Source: Capitella teleta (taxonomy: Eukaryota > Annelida > Polychaeta > Capitellidae). From it: DNA of 64,000 nucleotides. Both the position numbers and the translations under genes were made by a program. The stretch lies in assembly GCA_000328365.1 (NCBI GenBank), contig KB308745.1, positions 32,230 through 96,229 on the forward strand, given 5' to 3'. Each line of letters starts with the position of its first letter. The stretch's first letter is position 1. This document shows positions 36,361 to 50,440 of this stretch, in pieces. The notes beneath the pieces were generated by a model. That model worked only from the letters and a program-made list of their open reading frames with translations. It was not told the DNA's origin and ran no database searches.

Positions 36361-37677
36361 ATTTTGATCATTAAACTTTTTTTGCCATCAAATTTGGCCA
36401 ATTGTGACATACCACTCTTTGGTGGTATACTGCAATGATAATTGGTTTAGCTTAGTGCAATATAATCAATCTAGTGCACATACCAAGTATACTGGGCTGA
36501 GCCCAGCTGACCCCCTGATAGAGCCATAAATATGTCAACTTCTGTCAACATGCAGATTGAGTCAGACCATCTGGCACATTCGATGGTTCTGCACAGCCTA
36601 TATGCTGTAGTATTAACAATCCTTTTGATTGTTGGATTACATTAGATTTCATCATGCATTAAATGATAATGTAAAGTCATGTCAGATAGAAATGCATATC
36701 TTGCTTATTGGTTGCTCAATTCTGCTGTAAATCATAAATTGAAGCATATACTATAGTTTAGCATCATGAACTAATATTGCTGAGATTATGTTCATGTTTC
36801 CTTGATCAAGGTTAATCAATTACTTAATTAAAAATTTTCCTTGGTCACATCTCTGATTGATTCTTGTTATTATTCTGCTGTATAAGAGCTTATCTTACTC
36901 CACACATTTTTATGAACGAGCATTATCAAAATTACTTAATCCGGTCGTGAGATATAGGATTTTGAATGTTTTATCAACTCTGCACTGAACTGCGTGGCAA
37001 CCAATAAGCTTTAATGCCTGGTTATTAACTCCATAGCAATCACAATTGTGTCTTAATTTAGAATGCCATAATGAACGACGTCAGAACATGTTTCCGCTGT
37101 AAAGAACTTGGGGAAAAATTGTATTCACTGATTCACTGTTTCGCTCCCCTTGTTCTGGTTTCTTCGAATAGTTTTGAGTAGAATGACAATCACCGAGACA
37201 CTCGATTCTCCGCTTGTCATTGTTTGTATACAAAATAATGAAAACCCGTGAAAACCCAATTTTTCATGTGTCATAGTTGTGCATGTGATAAACGAGTTTG
37301 ATAGGCTGCTTTCATGGGCAGTTTGTGTGCGCTTAGCATTACGTATTGATTGTGGAGCCTGACGCATATTGACTATGGAACAAAGGCCTCGCGGCTTACC
37401 ATTGAATGCGCTGGTTTTACTTCTTGGGAATCACAGAATGGGCAGACAAGTAATGGTTCTCGAGGGAATCATTGAGCTGATGCATATAATTACTAGCAGA
37501 ATATACAAGGAGGTTCATTCGACGGCAGATCTGGAAGCCAAGTGCGATATATTTGGTGGTGTCTCCAGTAGAAACTTAAGGTATAAGGTATACATAGTTA
37601 TTTTGTGTCATTATATCTGCCACAAAATATAATCTCACTTGTAGGTGCGATCAATATTAAAAAAAAAAAAAACAGTC
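36361..37677. other. Intergenic and 5' region of the LRR gene
   Basis: A frame at 37369-37580 ends at a donor (ttaag|gtataa) and a following acceptor (cttgtag) lies at 37641-37643. Joining them meets a stop before the LRR start codon, so this is at best a leader exon with an upstream frame. Confidence 0.35.
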
Positions 37678-38776
37678 ATGACGAATTTCCTTTGGATTCT
37701 ACTCTTACTACCGTTGTGTCACGGCGTTGATTTGAGCCAGAGCGACTTGGTGCATGTTCCAGCAGACATTGCCCGCAATGAAACCGAAGTTTTATTAAGT
37801 CATAACTTAATCACGACTATTGAAGCTGGAGCCTTCTCCGGGTTTGACGCCCTGGAACTTATTGACCTGAGTTTCAACACCCTGACGTCGATTGATAACG
37901 ATGCCTTTGTTAATTCGTCCATAAACAAAATTGTTATCAGCACCAACCAAATTACAGAATTTCCATACTTCTACCAGGATACACTTCGTGAACTCCACGC
38001 GGCACATAATGGATTCCAAGACTTCGATCTGTTTCGGTTCCTGGAGAGAGTTTCCAAAATAGATACTTTAGCATTACAGTATAACAAGATTAAACGTCTC
38101 CATGGCAACCGAGGCAGCGAATCAGCCCTATTGGTTGATCCCATTAAGAGACAATCAGCTCTTGAACATCTTCATATATCTGATAATGGAATAGACTTCT
38201 TGGAGCCAGGGATATTCAGCGGGTTCAAGAAATTGAGCTTTTTGGTTCTCGCTGGTAATGGACTGAATGTCAGCGTTCGCTGTGAGGAGATCAATGATAC
38301 AACCATTCGCAACTTTAAATTAAATAGAAATAGAATCACACTATTCCCGGATTTAAGCTGCATAGCTCATACACTGACTCACCTGGATCTAAAGTCTAAT
38401 ATGATCAGCACTTTAAATCCAACTTCCATTGAAAAACTGACACAACTGCAGACCCTGAATCTGTCCAACAACGCCATCATGCAAGTGACTGGGGTAATGT
38501 ATAAGTATATAGACAGTCACAATGGTTAATAAGCTCATGTTCATTTCATATACATAGCTTCCAGCATGGACACAGACGTCGAGTCTGTCGTTGAAGTTGA
38601 GTGGCAACCCTTTGAAATGCGACTGCCGCTGGGAGTGGCTCTTCTCCCCTGTCTGGCGAGAGATCAGAAAGCGAATGGTGCCCACGGATGAGGTTGCGTG
38701 CCTCGGAGGTCCTCTGGCCCTCACCTCCGTGCCGTGGGCCAACCTCACCTTCAGCCAAATGTGCTCGTGTGAGTAG
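37678..38776 (+). CDS. Secreted leucine-rich repeat protein with LRRCT cap
   Basis: Two exons, 37678-38493 and 38558-38776, join in phase 0 across a 64-nt intron, giving 344 aa. A signal peptide (MTNFLWILLLLPLCHG) opens it. The start is the ATG before this peptide, not the upstream in-frame extension. About ten LRRs follow, for example LSHNLITTIEAGAFSGFDAL, LSFNTLTSIDNDAF, LQYNKIKRL, ISDNGIDFLEPGIFSGFKKL, LKSNMISTLNPTSIEKL and LNLSNNAIMQVTG. The cap is typical: GNPLKCDCRWEWLFSPVW, a second CLGGP, and a last Cys pair (MCSCE). Several NxS/T glycosylation sites are seen. There is no membrane segment before the stop. However, TGCTCGT|GTGAGTAG contains a perfect donor just ahead of the stop, so a longer form with a membrane anchor is possible. 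Role: extracellular recognition or adhesion. AATAAA lies at 38833. Confidence 0.85.
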
Positions 38777-38838
38777 TTATTAAAGCAAATAACCCGAGCT
38801 TCAAGTACATTTACCGATCTACGGTGACAGCAAATAAA

Positions 38839-39545
38839 TTATCAGTTGGGGAAATAACCAGTTTATTCATTCACAGATCTATGTTTTTATGCATTGGAAT
38901 ACGGGTAAACGTATGAGAGAGGTTTTGTGTGTGTAGTCACGTTTCCGGGTATCAATTTATCAATACGTTTGGTGCATCTAAATGTTACCACAGCTAAGAT
39001 GAATAACATGCTTTAACTTATTTGGGTAAAATTCCGCCTGCCTGTCGCATTCTGGTATTTTGGGATGACAGATGAATTATATAGAACGGAGACGGTACAC
39101 GTATTTTCGATATTTTTATTTACAATATTTTCTTCTTTGCATCATCATGGAAGGGACGCGAATATAGTCGGCTCTATGAGTTTATGTCATGCATGAGCAT
39201 TGAGCAATCTTGTTATTGTAATATGGAAATCCGTTGTCAATTGATGGCAGCAATTAAAATTCACGCACGAATTCCGACACGAGGCATAATGCACACAGAG
39301 GGTAGTGGATCACATGGCATTAATGCAATAATTATTATCTCGTTATTTGTGTTGATCTAATGACAGCCAAGTAATTTACATGCTTGTGCATTTCCGTCGC
39401 ACGTGAGCAGTGTGTTATATGCATAGCATTTTAATATATCCCGTATATTACCCATGTTTCAACACTACGCCTGCATCTTCGTCGGTATAAACAGCCATAT
39501 ATACGGCGGAGTATACACATTATGTGATAAGGAAACACGTACAAT
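38839..39545. other. Short intergenic region upstream of the lipocalin gene
   Basis: No coding exon is seen. It should hold the promoter of the double-lipocalin gene. Confidence 0.45.
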
Positions 39546-42500
39546 ATGGATTACTGTGAGCTCTTCAAGATCCTGGTCTTCATTTGTATCTCTGGATATG
39601 GGATCCAGGCTGGATCCCTGGACCTGGATTCTGTGGTTGGCAGATGGTACCTGGTCAGTTCTTTATTGTCTACCATACCATCTACTCTTTTTTTCCAGAA
39701 TTAACATGGCAAATACTATCGTATAGAAAGTTAATCTGAGAAAAGTTAAGCAACAATGACTTTCTGGCTTTGAGAATGATAATTTTTCCTTGTGCCATGT
39801 GCGGTTATGTAATCCGACTCTTTTCGCTCAACCGACCGTTTTTGTGCGGAAACCAAGGGGTGGATTAACGAGGTATGAACTGTACAGGTGTGACTTGTGC
39901 CGATTTGCGGTAAATGTGTTAAATTATTGATTTAATTGCTGCCGAGTACTATTTACTTGGTAAATAGCGCTAAACACTTTAAGGTGTCCTTGGGTAATGC
40001 TTCAAGATATGTGTACATTATAAATGTGTATTTTTGTTCTATAACACGAGGTCAACTTTTATGTTTGGGTCGGTGAGGCGCAATCATCGTTGATGCTATT
40101 AATCAACTTAAACTCAGACATTATTTCTTGTCGATTTCAGATGTATGTTGATGAAGCCACGTTGATTTCATTGAATGGAAATATCTCTTGCGTCATTGCT
40201 GACGGTGAGTCATTGGCCTAATTAATCATCTTATAATTACCATTTATTGATGACTGATCAACGTGTATACGCTCGATACCAGCACCACCGCGTATTTGAA
40301 ATGCGTTTTTCTTTTTTCTGTGTCGAATACAGACAGGTCACACAGGTAAACATCGTTAAGTTCAGTGCATTCTTTAGAAGCTTAGTCAGTGACGTTGTGG
40401 ATAATGCGATGACTTATTCAATGGACGAAATGACCAATGAATGACCACCTTGTACGAATCACCAGCGAGTCCTGGTTGGGGTTTGTAAGCCCCAATGTAT
40501 AGGCCTTACACATAGGTTGATATCACGCTTAACCGTGCTAATGCTGGTTGATATCAGTATGTGCGTTTGCATTGACTTATTGCACAGCCCTACCGTTCTG
40601 ATACAAACAGCCAAAAGTGCGAATATATAGGTAATTCAGTGTACATTGAAACTCAAACTATTCTTCAAATGTGTATTCAAGGAAATAGTTATATCTTTCT
40701 TTCGTGCAGGTCATCAACATTGCCAAATAATAATTGTAGGCGTGCAGAACGTTGATGCCATTGCCACGTCACACTAAGCATTCACAAATCTACATTGATA
40801 ATTAATTAATCATTGAATGACCATAAAAACAAGAACAGAGCAACTCTCACGAATACAGCTCACCCATTTTCTTTATCATCGTTCTTTCACAGCGCAGAGA
40901 ACCGGAGAGACGACATTGAACGTGACCATTTGGCTGCAACAGAACGCCACGAACCTCACATTTGACGGCTACGCTGTCCACAATGGTGTCCCGTACACAG
41001 ACGTCATCGCATTCACGACAGAGAACGTCAGCGAAACAAGCAAGAGTTTATCCGCCGACGCTAGTTCACTATTTAACTCATTCATTCCTTCACAGATGAC
41101 GTCATCAAGATCGGTGACTTGGACCCTTCGACCTCTATGTACGAATACCTTATTCTGCAATCAAGGCCTGTGGAAGAGGGTGCCGTACGTCACTTGTACG
41201 TCTTGTGTAGCTCCCTCGGCACAAACCACACGGACGAGATCTTACAGTTTCTAGAGCAGGATGAACTTGCTGAACCCGTTGGTGTCCTTCAGGGCGACGA
41301 ATGTCCATATCCGAAATCATCCGTGGAAGCATATACATTTAGTCCTCTCGTTGATAATCCTACTACGGAAACACCAACAGTTGGACCAATACCAGCTTTG
41401 AATCTTAACAACCTGTTGGGTCGATGGTACCAGGTGTGTAGATCTCTTCAAGACGCCAACCATAAACTGTACTGGTTCTTATCTATCCCAGGTACTAACC
41501 AATGAAAACACACGAACTGCTAGTGTTAAACTCGGGATGAGTGGCGACACCGTTTGCAACATAGCTACTTGTGAGTCCTTGCTTTGATGAACTGGGAAAT
41601 ATAATATCTGTCTTCTTCTTTTTTTTTTCTTTTTTTCTTTTTTTTTTTCTTTTTTTTTCTTTTTTTCATAGTCTGTCAAATCAGTGATTCCGCGATATCT
41701 TTGTATGAGCAGCACTGGGTCAGAGATTCTCGTGACGAGGAATACGAGACTGGAAAAGCCGCTCAGGTAGACGACTCCGGCGTCTTAAACATTACTCTGC
41801 AAGACATCCCAAGAGGCCTTGGTTGGTTATTTTTGTAGTTTCAATTAATTGAATATCATTCCAGGTCTCGACACTCAAGTGTGAGAGAGTGATCTCGAGG
41901 CTGAGAATGTCGTTTCTCTGACTTCATAGTCTGAGTGCTGAACAAAATTCTGCATAATATGAATTGGGTTGAATAAAGGAAAAAAAAATTTGTCGGAAAC
42001 CCACATGTACATAATAGTCCCCAAGAGTGTTTTTTATCATGACGTCATTCGACGTCAGTAAAGCTTTTCTTCGATCATTCATCTCCACACACAAAATTCC
42101 GTTACGTCACACTGACAATGCTACTTTGTATACCCACAGAATGGGTCATAAAGGTTGGCCAAACAAGCGGTACAAGCGAAGGTGAAGGCCAGCTCTCCTA
42201 CGTCGTGATCACAGACCCCAACCTGCTGTATCTCGTCGTATTTGCCAAAGACGTGCGAAGTTTCCAAGACAACGATGAAGTTGATGTTATCGGTTGGTTA
42301 CTGGACGCCGGCTTCACTGATGAAGATACTAAACCACAGATCATCTGGCAAGACAGCACATGTCCTCAGATTGCCCTTCCAGACAACTATGTCTATCCTG
42401 GTATGTCTGCTTTGTGCGGATTTTCTTGCTCTTACATGCTGTTGTGTTTAAGCCAGTGGATGCCTTCCGGAAAGTGGGCCGTCGCACTCCTACCTAGTTC

Positions 42501-42610
42501 CATTCATCGTGATTGCAGTCGTGGCTGGAATTATTCTTGTGGCTGTTGCTTCATATTATATTTCCAAGCAGCCACGGATCTCATCAGGTGCCAGTTATGG
42601 CAGACTCTAA
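39546..42610 (+). CDS. Membrane-anchored double-lipocalin protein
   Basis: Eight exons (39546-39653, 40141-40204, 40893-41045, 41096-41433, 41492-41570, 41672-41821, 42140-42400, 42453-42610) total 1311 nt, exactly 436 aa plus stop. Exon 3 to 4 spans a 50-nt intron with a weak donor, GTTTAT. A signal peptide (ILVFICISGYGIQA) leads into lipocalin domain 1. It carries the family's first conserved motif, VVGRWYL; further on come STSMYEYLILQSR and HLYVLCSS, then an ApoD-like LQFLEQDEL tail. A Thr/Pro linker follows. Domain 2 restarts with NLLGRWYQVLTNEN and has GQLSYVVITDPNLLYLVVFAKDVRSF and WLLDAGF ending in Cys. After it comes one membrane helix (VPFIVIAVVAGIILVAVA) and a short cytoplasmic tail. 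ApoD-type lipocalins bind small hydrophobic ligands. Two in tandem on a membrane anchor suggests a surface ligand-binding or scavenging receptor. Many NxS/T sites are seen. Confidence 0.85.
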
Positions 42611-42924
42611 GAGTATCGAACACGCCTGCATACACTGACCATACATATTGAACGAGTTGTAACATAAAGTGAGCTTTGTATGCAGAACGATTGAACAACA
42701 AGGGAATTGGCCAAGGAGCCTTTCGAAATAAGATTTGTGGGCCGTGGTGGTATACATGCATGTACTCCAAATTTTATGTTCCAGAAGAAAAAAATGAGTC
42801 ATTATTTGATCTTGTACTTTGACTTTCCTTTATTGTTATTCTGTTTTCGTCGAAGCGAAACGTATGTGCTGCTTTGGGGCTATTTATCAGCGTCGATCAT
42901 CTCTAGGCCTTCAACATCTTCTTC

Positions 42925-44211
42925 TTTTTTTCTTTTTTTTTTTTTTAAATCAAATCATTTATTCAAAATAAACAGTTCAATGACTGAAAAGCGAGCATAT
43001 TTTTTGCTGTTGCCCAGCGATAACGCGAATGAAATGCAGACAATAAAATGGGTTCATGACGTGCATCATGGATTGAATTGAAACTAGAGAGAACAGTACC
43101 GAGAAAACACAAAAGGCATGAGCTAAGTATCTAGCATTTGAAATAATTCTAATTAATCTTTTTGGAAGTTTAGAAAGTCTGTCGATAAATACATTGGCCG
43201 CATGTCCCTACACAAGATTTCCATAGTGTAAATGAGGATAAACAAATGAATTATATGCAATGAGCAATGTGCGATAATGAAATCTATGCTTTAATTTACA
43301 AATGATAACGATGCCTATCCCTTGATGAAACAAGATTTAAAGGCGCCATTGAAGATGGAACCGAAAATTATGCCGAGGAAATTTGTGCTACCATGAAACC
43401 TCGATGTGTCGAACACCCGTCCCTCGAATGTCTCCCTGTGTCGAAGTTTTTTCGAAGTCCCGACGATTCTCCTATACTTTACCATTAGCATTAACATCTG
43501 TCCCTTGTATAAGCAATTTCCACTGTGCCATTATTTAATAAAACGCTGTAAACTGTCATGTTGAGTGATTGGGGTTTTACGGCTCCACCCAACCCGTTCG
43601 GGTGATACGGGCGCCAGTCTGTCATGTTACATTCGAAACGAGGTGTAATTGATACAGTGTGGGTTCTTTTTGTATATTCAGTGACTATCTGTTCAAATTC
43701 AACCATTTAACAGAACGTACATTAAATATTCATTTAGCTTGATGACAACCTCAAACCAATTAAACCCACTGCAAAAGAAATGTCATCTGCATACAGAACT
43801 GTTTCGAGCGAGGGTACAACATACGAAAAGCCATATATGTACAAGATAAGCAATAGTGGTCTAAGAACACCCGACTTAACTCGGTTAAATAATGACTCAT
43901 CCGTTGACCTAGAAGGCCTTAGACCGTGGTGTTCGATCGAGTGTTCTGAGCACAAATTCATGATTTACATTGTCAAAAGCCTTGAACAGATCGATGAATA
44001 CACCTATCGTATTATTACCAGTGTTGCAAACAGATGTTACAAGATCTACAACAGGCGACAATGCCATTCGAAAACCAAATTGTGATTGTGAGAGGGTATT
44101 ATGTAATTCAAGAAAGGACACAATTCGGTTGTAGAGAGACCTCTTGTACACTTCTGGCAGATAATGACAGATGACGAAAGCCGATCGCTTTGGTCTGGGC
44201 TCCTCATGCAA
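42925..44211 (-). mobile_element. 5'-truncated LINE copy with A-tail
   Basis: On the minus strand the element runs from RT motifs YLPEVYKRSLYNRI, QSQFGFRMALSPVVD and GVFIDLFKAFDNVNHE through VLYADDISFAV to the C-terminal NFLGIIF, YNSFVYPHLHYGNLV and LPKRLIRIISNARYLAH. It ends with a GAATAAATG signal and an A-rich tail (complement of about 42925-42950). There are several stops and frame changes, and the 5' half is missing. The C-terminal motif style (YPHLxYGNxVWG, RIIxNxxYxAH) is that of the CR1/L2-like group. Confidence 0.85.
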
Positions 44212-44377
44212 CAGGCAAGTCTTTGGTCAATTCATAACAGTAACATTAATAATTTCTGTATTTTATGTGCACAAAAGACATGTACTGAAATTATATTTCA
44301 TAATCTGCATTATTTTTAGGATTTGCGTTGGAGGGGTTCACTGGCATGGAAAACTGGTTCACTGGTCACAGGTTCAC

Positions 44378-44430
44378 CGTACTTTGCTGGAAAGCTTATA
44401 GTTTAAAATCCAAGCTTCCAGCAAAGTACG
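44378..44430. repeat. Long near-perfect hairpin
   Basis: CGTACTTTGCTGGAAAGCTT pairs with AAGCTTCCAGCAAAGTACG across a loop of about 14 nt with a single bulge. It lies just after an acceptor-like tract between two LINE fragments. It could be a remnant of a small inverted-repeat element or a structured RNA. Confidence 0.7.
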
Positions 44431-44689
44431 ATCCGCATGCTGCGAATAGAGAACAACAACATCAGCTCCATGGAAACCCGCAGGAAGACAGCCCTCGCTG
44501 CAATGATACACAAGCAGACGATATTACATCGCGGCCCGAACACCATCCAATAACTATTCCCTGCAGCCCCACCTGACCCCCGCTCCCCCCCCCCGGAAAG
44601 CATCCACTTCGTTCCATCCTCCCCAATTGCAAATTCCAAGAAGTTCAAGAGACTTGAAAATTTAAGATCAATTCATTACCCCCTTTTGG

Positions 44690-45490
44690 ACATTCAATTC
44701 CCTCCCCGCCCCAAAATAAAACCTCTATACAAGAAAGGAAGCAGACATCTATGCGAAAACTACAGACCAATATCATTACTACCTGCAATATCCAAAATAC
44801 TAGAAAAAAAAAACATACTTAAACAACTCGACCACCACTTTACAACCAATAACCTCTACTACAAAAGTCAATACGGTTTCAGCCACAAACACTCAACGGA
44901 ACACGCACTACTGGAACTGACCGACCGCCTACTAACCTCCATGGATAAAAATGACTGCCCGACATCAATCTTTATAGACTTGACCAAAGCATTTGACTGT
45001 CTCAACCACAACATTCTCATACACAAACTCAAACACTACAACCTCCAAGACAAAGCCATCGCACTCTGCAAGAACTACTTAACACACAGACAACAATATA
45101 TCACTCTACAAAACACAACATCGAACCACCTAAACATCAACACCGGCGTCCTCCAAGGTTCCATTCTTGGCCCTTTCCTCTTCCTCATCTACATTAACAA
45201 CCTTCCCAATAGCTCTTTTTCAATTGACTTCATAACCTATACCGAGATCATGATGATGTCACTTTTGTGACATCATCATGATCATATGCATACTCACCGA
45301 TACTCACGAGTCATGACATAATCATGATGATGCTATATTGCTGCTAATGTTTGATTTAGTTTTCTGTTTCTTGCATTATCGATCTTACCATACTGGGTAT
45401 AAAGCATTCATTTCACTGTGCTTGGCCAAATAGCCACAGAGGATGTATGGCTAAGTGCTCGGCAAAATACCGTCGCCCTAATAACAACAA
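44690..45490 (+). mobile_element. LINE fragment with intact-looking partial RT frame
   Basis: A single open frame carries LYKKGSRHLCENYRPISLLPAI, YKSQYGFSHKHSTEHALLELTD, SIFIDLTKAFDCLNHN, QQYITLQN and the NTGVLQGSILGPFLFLIYIN motif. It then stops where the YADD catalytic motif should follow. After a hairpin at 45246-45283 comes 3'-UTR-like sequence ending '...gtcgccctaataacaacaac', merging into (AAT)n. A segment holding the catalytic YADD and C-terminal region is therefore missing. The RT family resembles the minus-strand fragment at 45885-46830. Confidence 0.8.
45246..45283. repeat. Perfect 17-bp stem hairpin at a LINE break
   Basis: GATCATGATGATGTCAC and its exact complement flank a TTTT loop, right where the LINE reading frame is cut off. 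It probably marks the repair or deletion junction. Confidence 0.75.
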
Positions 45491-45576
45491 CAACAACGAA
45501 AAAAATAAACTAATAATAAAAAAATAAATTAAATAAAAATGATAACGATGACAATTACAACAACAACAACAACAAC

Positions 45577-45750
<174 letters not shown>

Positions 45751-45884
45751 CAATAAAAACAATTCTGAACAATACTAACAATAACACTGTTGGGTTTCAC
45801 TTCCGTTGTGACAATCAATGGGAGAGAGAGAGAGAGAAATCAATGTGAATTAAACGGAGAGAAAAAAAAATGATAATAAATTAA

Positions 45885-46830
45885 AAGATTTTTTTTTTTT
45901 TTTTTTTTTTTTTCTTCTTCTTCTTCCGGGTGCAGACTAATGGTAGTAATGATGATGATGATAGTATGATGATGCAGGGAGACCAGGCTAAGGCACAACA
46001 AGTGTCCGTTTTTGCGCTGGCCACCCCGGGGGATGATGAAATGATAACGATATTCATGGTGATAATGATATGAGACGAGCATGAGAGGGAGAGAGAACTA
46101 TTGATAGGATATTAATTTTGGTTATTGCAGACATAGCAGTTTTCTATTAAACATTGATATGAATATTGATTGATGAAATGAGATTTGATTCTTTTTGAAA
46201 ATGAGGCTATTGAATGAGTTGATGAATATGAGAGAAGATGGCGTGGGAATGGGTTGACGGTGTTGGTAATTGAATATCGGAGACCCAGTTGGAAGAATTG
46301 GTGTCGATGTAACGGGACCCGCAACCGATCATCTCCTTGTCCAGCACTGATAAAAGTGCTGAAATAATTCGAAAGTACTCCACTCTTTCACTTATAATAG
46401 AATTTTAATTCAAAGAGCTTTCGCAGATCCTCAATTTTAAGAAGATTTGTTTGTTTGAATAGAGGTTCTGTGTGTGCGTTATATTTAGATTTTGTGATTG
46501 TTCTGATTGCTTTTTTTTGTTGTTGTTTTATTAATGTGTGTATGTGGTGACTTTTTGACCAGGTGAGAGCGCCGTATGTGATGTGTGGGATGATGAGAGA
46601 TTGATAAATTGTTAGAAGGATGTGTTGTGGAAATTGGTGCTTGAGTCTATTGAGGATGCCTGTGATTTGTGATATTTTTGTGTTGACTTTGTTTATGTGA
46701 GGTTTGAATGAAAGGTGTTTGTCAATGATGATGCCGAGGAAGTTCGTGTGATCAACGTTTTGTATTTTGTGTGAATTAATGTATAGGCCTGGATGTGCTT
46801 CTGTGGGTAGGTAACCTATTTTGGATTATT
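45885..46830 (-). mobile_element. LINE C-terminal fragment with A-tail
   Basis: Read on the minus strand, the RT C-terminal region is clear: NFLGIIIDKHLSFKPHI, then ITGILNRLKHQFPQ, IPHITYGALTWS, KKAIRTITKSKYNAHTEPLF, and a C-terminal domain that ends ENCYVCNNQN just before 46112. The 3' UTR and a run of about 25 A (complement of 45889-45913) finish it. Only one or two stops disturb the frame, which suggests a fairly young copy. It is 5'-truncated before the catalytic site. Confidence 0.8.
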
Positions 46831-47328
46831 CAGTAATTTCTAAAAATGAGTATTCTTTTAAAATATCTAAATATCGCACCCTTCATATTAATTAGCATGG
46901 AACAATCGCTTAATCTTGATTGATTCAAGTGGAATTCTCAAGAAAATACTGTTTACTTACATATGCAATTATGCACGCATGTCTGTCAGCATTCGGAGTA
47001 AGAGAATATAATGCATGCCTACAAAAAGATTCGAAATTTTTAGCTGAAAATGTACTGCGGTAGAATACATTTTGGGCCATGCATTAGTTTTATTTTATTT
47101 TTTCAGAATTGGAAGAATGAAATCAAATATAAATTATCTCGATCAGCATGCTTCTAAGAATATCATGCAACCAATATTCCAAGAAGCCATGCCGAGAAGT
47201 GCTCTTCTCGGAGCAATTTAGAGCACCAAACTTCCACCTACATGTAAGTCATAAAGGAGACAATGTTGAAAACACTGCGATCGTTAAGAGATTATCAATT
47301 ATAAAATATAATATGTGTGGAATACGTC
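46831..47328. other. Intergenic, no gene seen
   Basis: AT-rich, no supported frame. Confidence 0.45.
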
Positions 47329-47795
47329 GGCCGGGATAGGACATGCAGTAGAAAGAAACAATATGTGACCCTCCACGACGATATCAGTCTGAAGTCGCTA
47401 AATAAAACTTCTTATCTTTTGGTATATTCATAAAGAGCTGCCAATTACCTTTGATATGATGTACAAAAAAAAAACCTCTTCTTGTTAAGAAGTTATGAGC
47501 ATTTGAACGATACAACCATCGCGATGTAAACGTGCATTGTGTAACGCCCAGTTGGATGCTCCAACTAGTGGTGTGGCCGTCGTCTGCTCGTTTGACAATG
47601 GGTAAACGCGATTGAATATTGCTTTGAATTTTCATCACCCACGTGCGTCGCCATGGTAACGGAGCGTCTTTCAGCGTTGCCAGCATAACCCGAACTTAGC
47701 TATATCTCGTTCGCATCAAATAGCTAACTCGTGGCCACGAGTTACCATGTCGTGCGCACGAGATATAAATAAACTCCACATGTCCTATCCCGGCC
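47329..47795. mobile_element. MITE with 17-bp perfect TIRs
   Basis: GGCCGGGATAGGACATG at 47329-47345 is exactly inverted at 47779-47795. The 467-bp interior has no transposase frame. Near its right end is a perfect 20-bp palindrome (47725-47744, core ACTCGTGGCCACGAGT) and a TATATCTCG/CGAGATATA pair. No clear target duplication is visible, so the superfamily is unknown. Confidence 0.7.
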
Positions 47796-48059
47796 ACCGT
47801 AAATTTATATGTGCCGTGATTTCAATTGTAATGGCTCAAGCTACAATACTTGATGACGAACCTTCAACTCATTTTAGAGGCTTTAATTCTCTGCGCTGGA
47901 CCACCAGAAGAGATTCTCCAGAGTATATATATAGAGAGAAGAGGAGTGAAGAAGCGAAGTTATAACCAAGTTATGTTATTATCGTTGTGTAGGCCTAATT
48001 ATGACAATACACCCCTATCGGAAGACAGTATGGCAAACGCGTTTTTCATTGGCGGTTTT

Positions 48060-48095
<36 letters not shown>

Positions 48096-48149
48096 CACCC
48101 TTACCGGATGACTGCGCGGTAAATGGGTGCTTCGTTGGTGTTTTATAAC

Positions 48150-48378
48150 GGATAGGGACGGTTCGTTAATTTTATTGTGTGTGCCGATCAACATCAGGCA
48201 GGCGGAAAGTGTTCCAATTTTTAAACGACTTTTAAAAACGCATTTATTTCATAACTGTTTTCTTACCTGATGTTTACCTGTTCCCCCTTTTTATTTTCAA
48301 ATTGTATTAGCGTTCTGAGCATTTTTATGGAAGCGACGCTTTATAAAATAAATTTTCATTTTTCATTTTCATTTCAAT
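48150..48378 (+). mobile_element. LINE extreme 3' fragment
   Basis: A short frame, INIRQAESVPIFKRLLKTHLF, is the usual last stretch of CR1/RTE-like reverse transcriptases (RxAxSxxxFKRxLKTHLF). It is followed by a short 3' UTR with GCTTTATAAAATAAA and an (ATTTTC)-like tail at 48350-48375. Only the last 200 bp or so remain. A run of about 30 T lies upstream at 48061-48091. Confidence 0.6.
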
Positions 48379-48386
48379 AATTGAAA

Positions 48387-50144
<1,758 letters not shown>

Positions 50145-50440
50145 TTTGAATGATGCTCCGCTGGGTTCGCTTGGGTTTTATAACCAACATGGTCTCCTCA
50201 CGTGAGGCCAATTTGTATAACACGCAATCATTACTTCACATGATGAATAAAAACTCTCATCGAATTATAAACGTAAAACATGAATTTACATGACATTAAA
50301 ATTGATTCAATTTATCAAATTCTAGACATTAAACGGAAATCCAATTGACATCTGTAATAGTGGTAATTTATTATAAAATTCAAGTACACAGAAATCAAAT
50401 CATCGCTTAGCAAATCCCCCCATCCCATAATTATATATAA

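Noticed and set aside
37369-37632. An 87-codon frame upstream of the LRR gene as its first coding exon
   Set aside because: Splicing it at the visible donor and acceptor leads to a stop before the LRR signal peptide.
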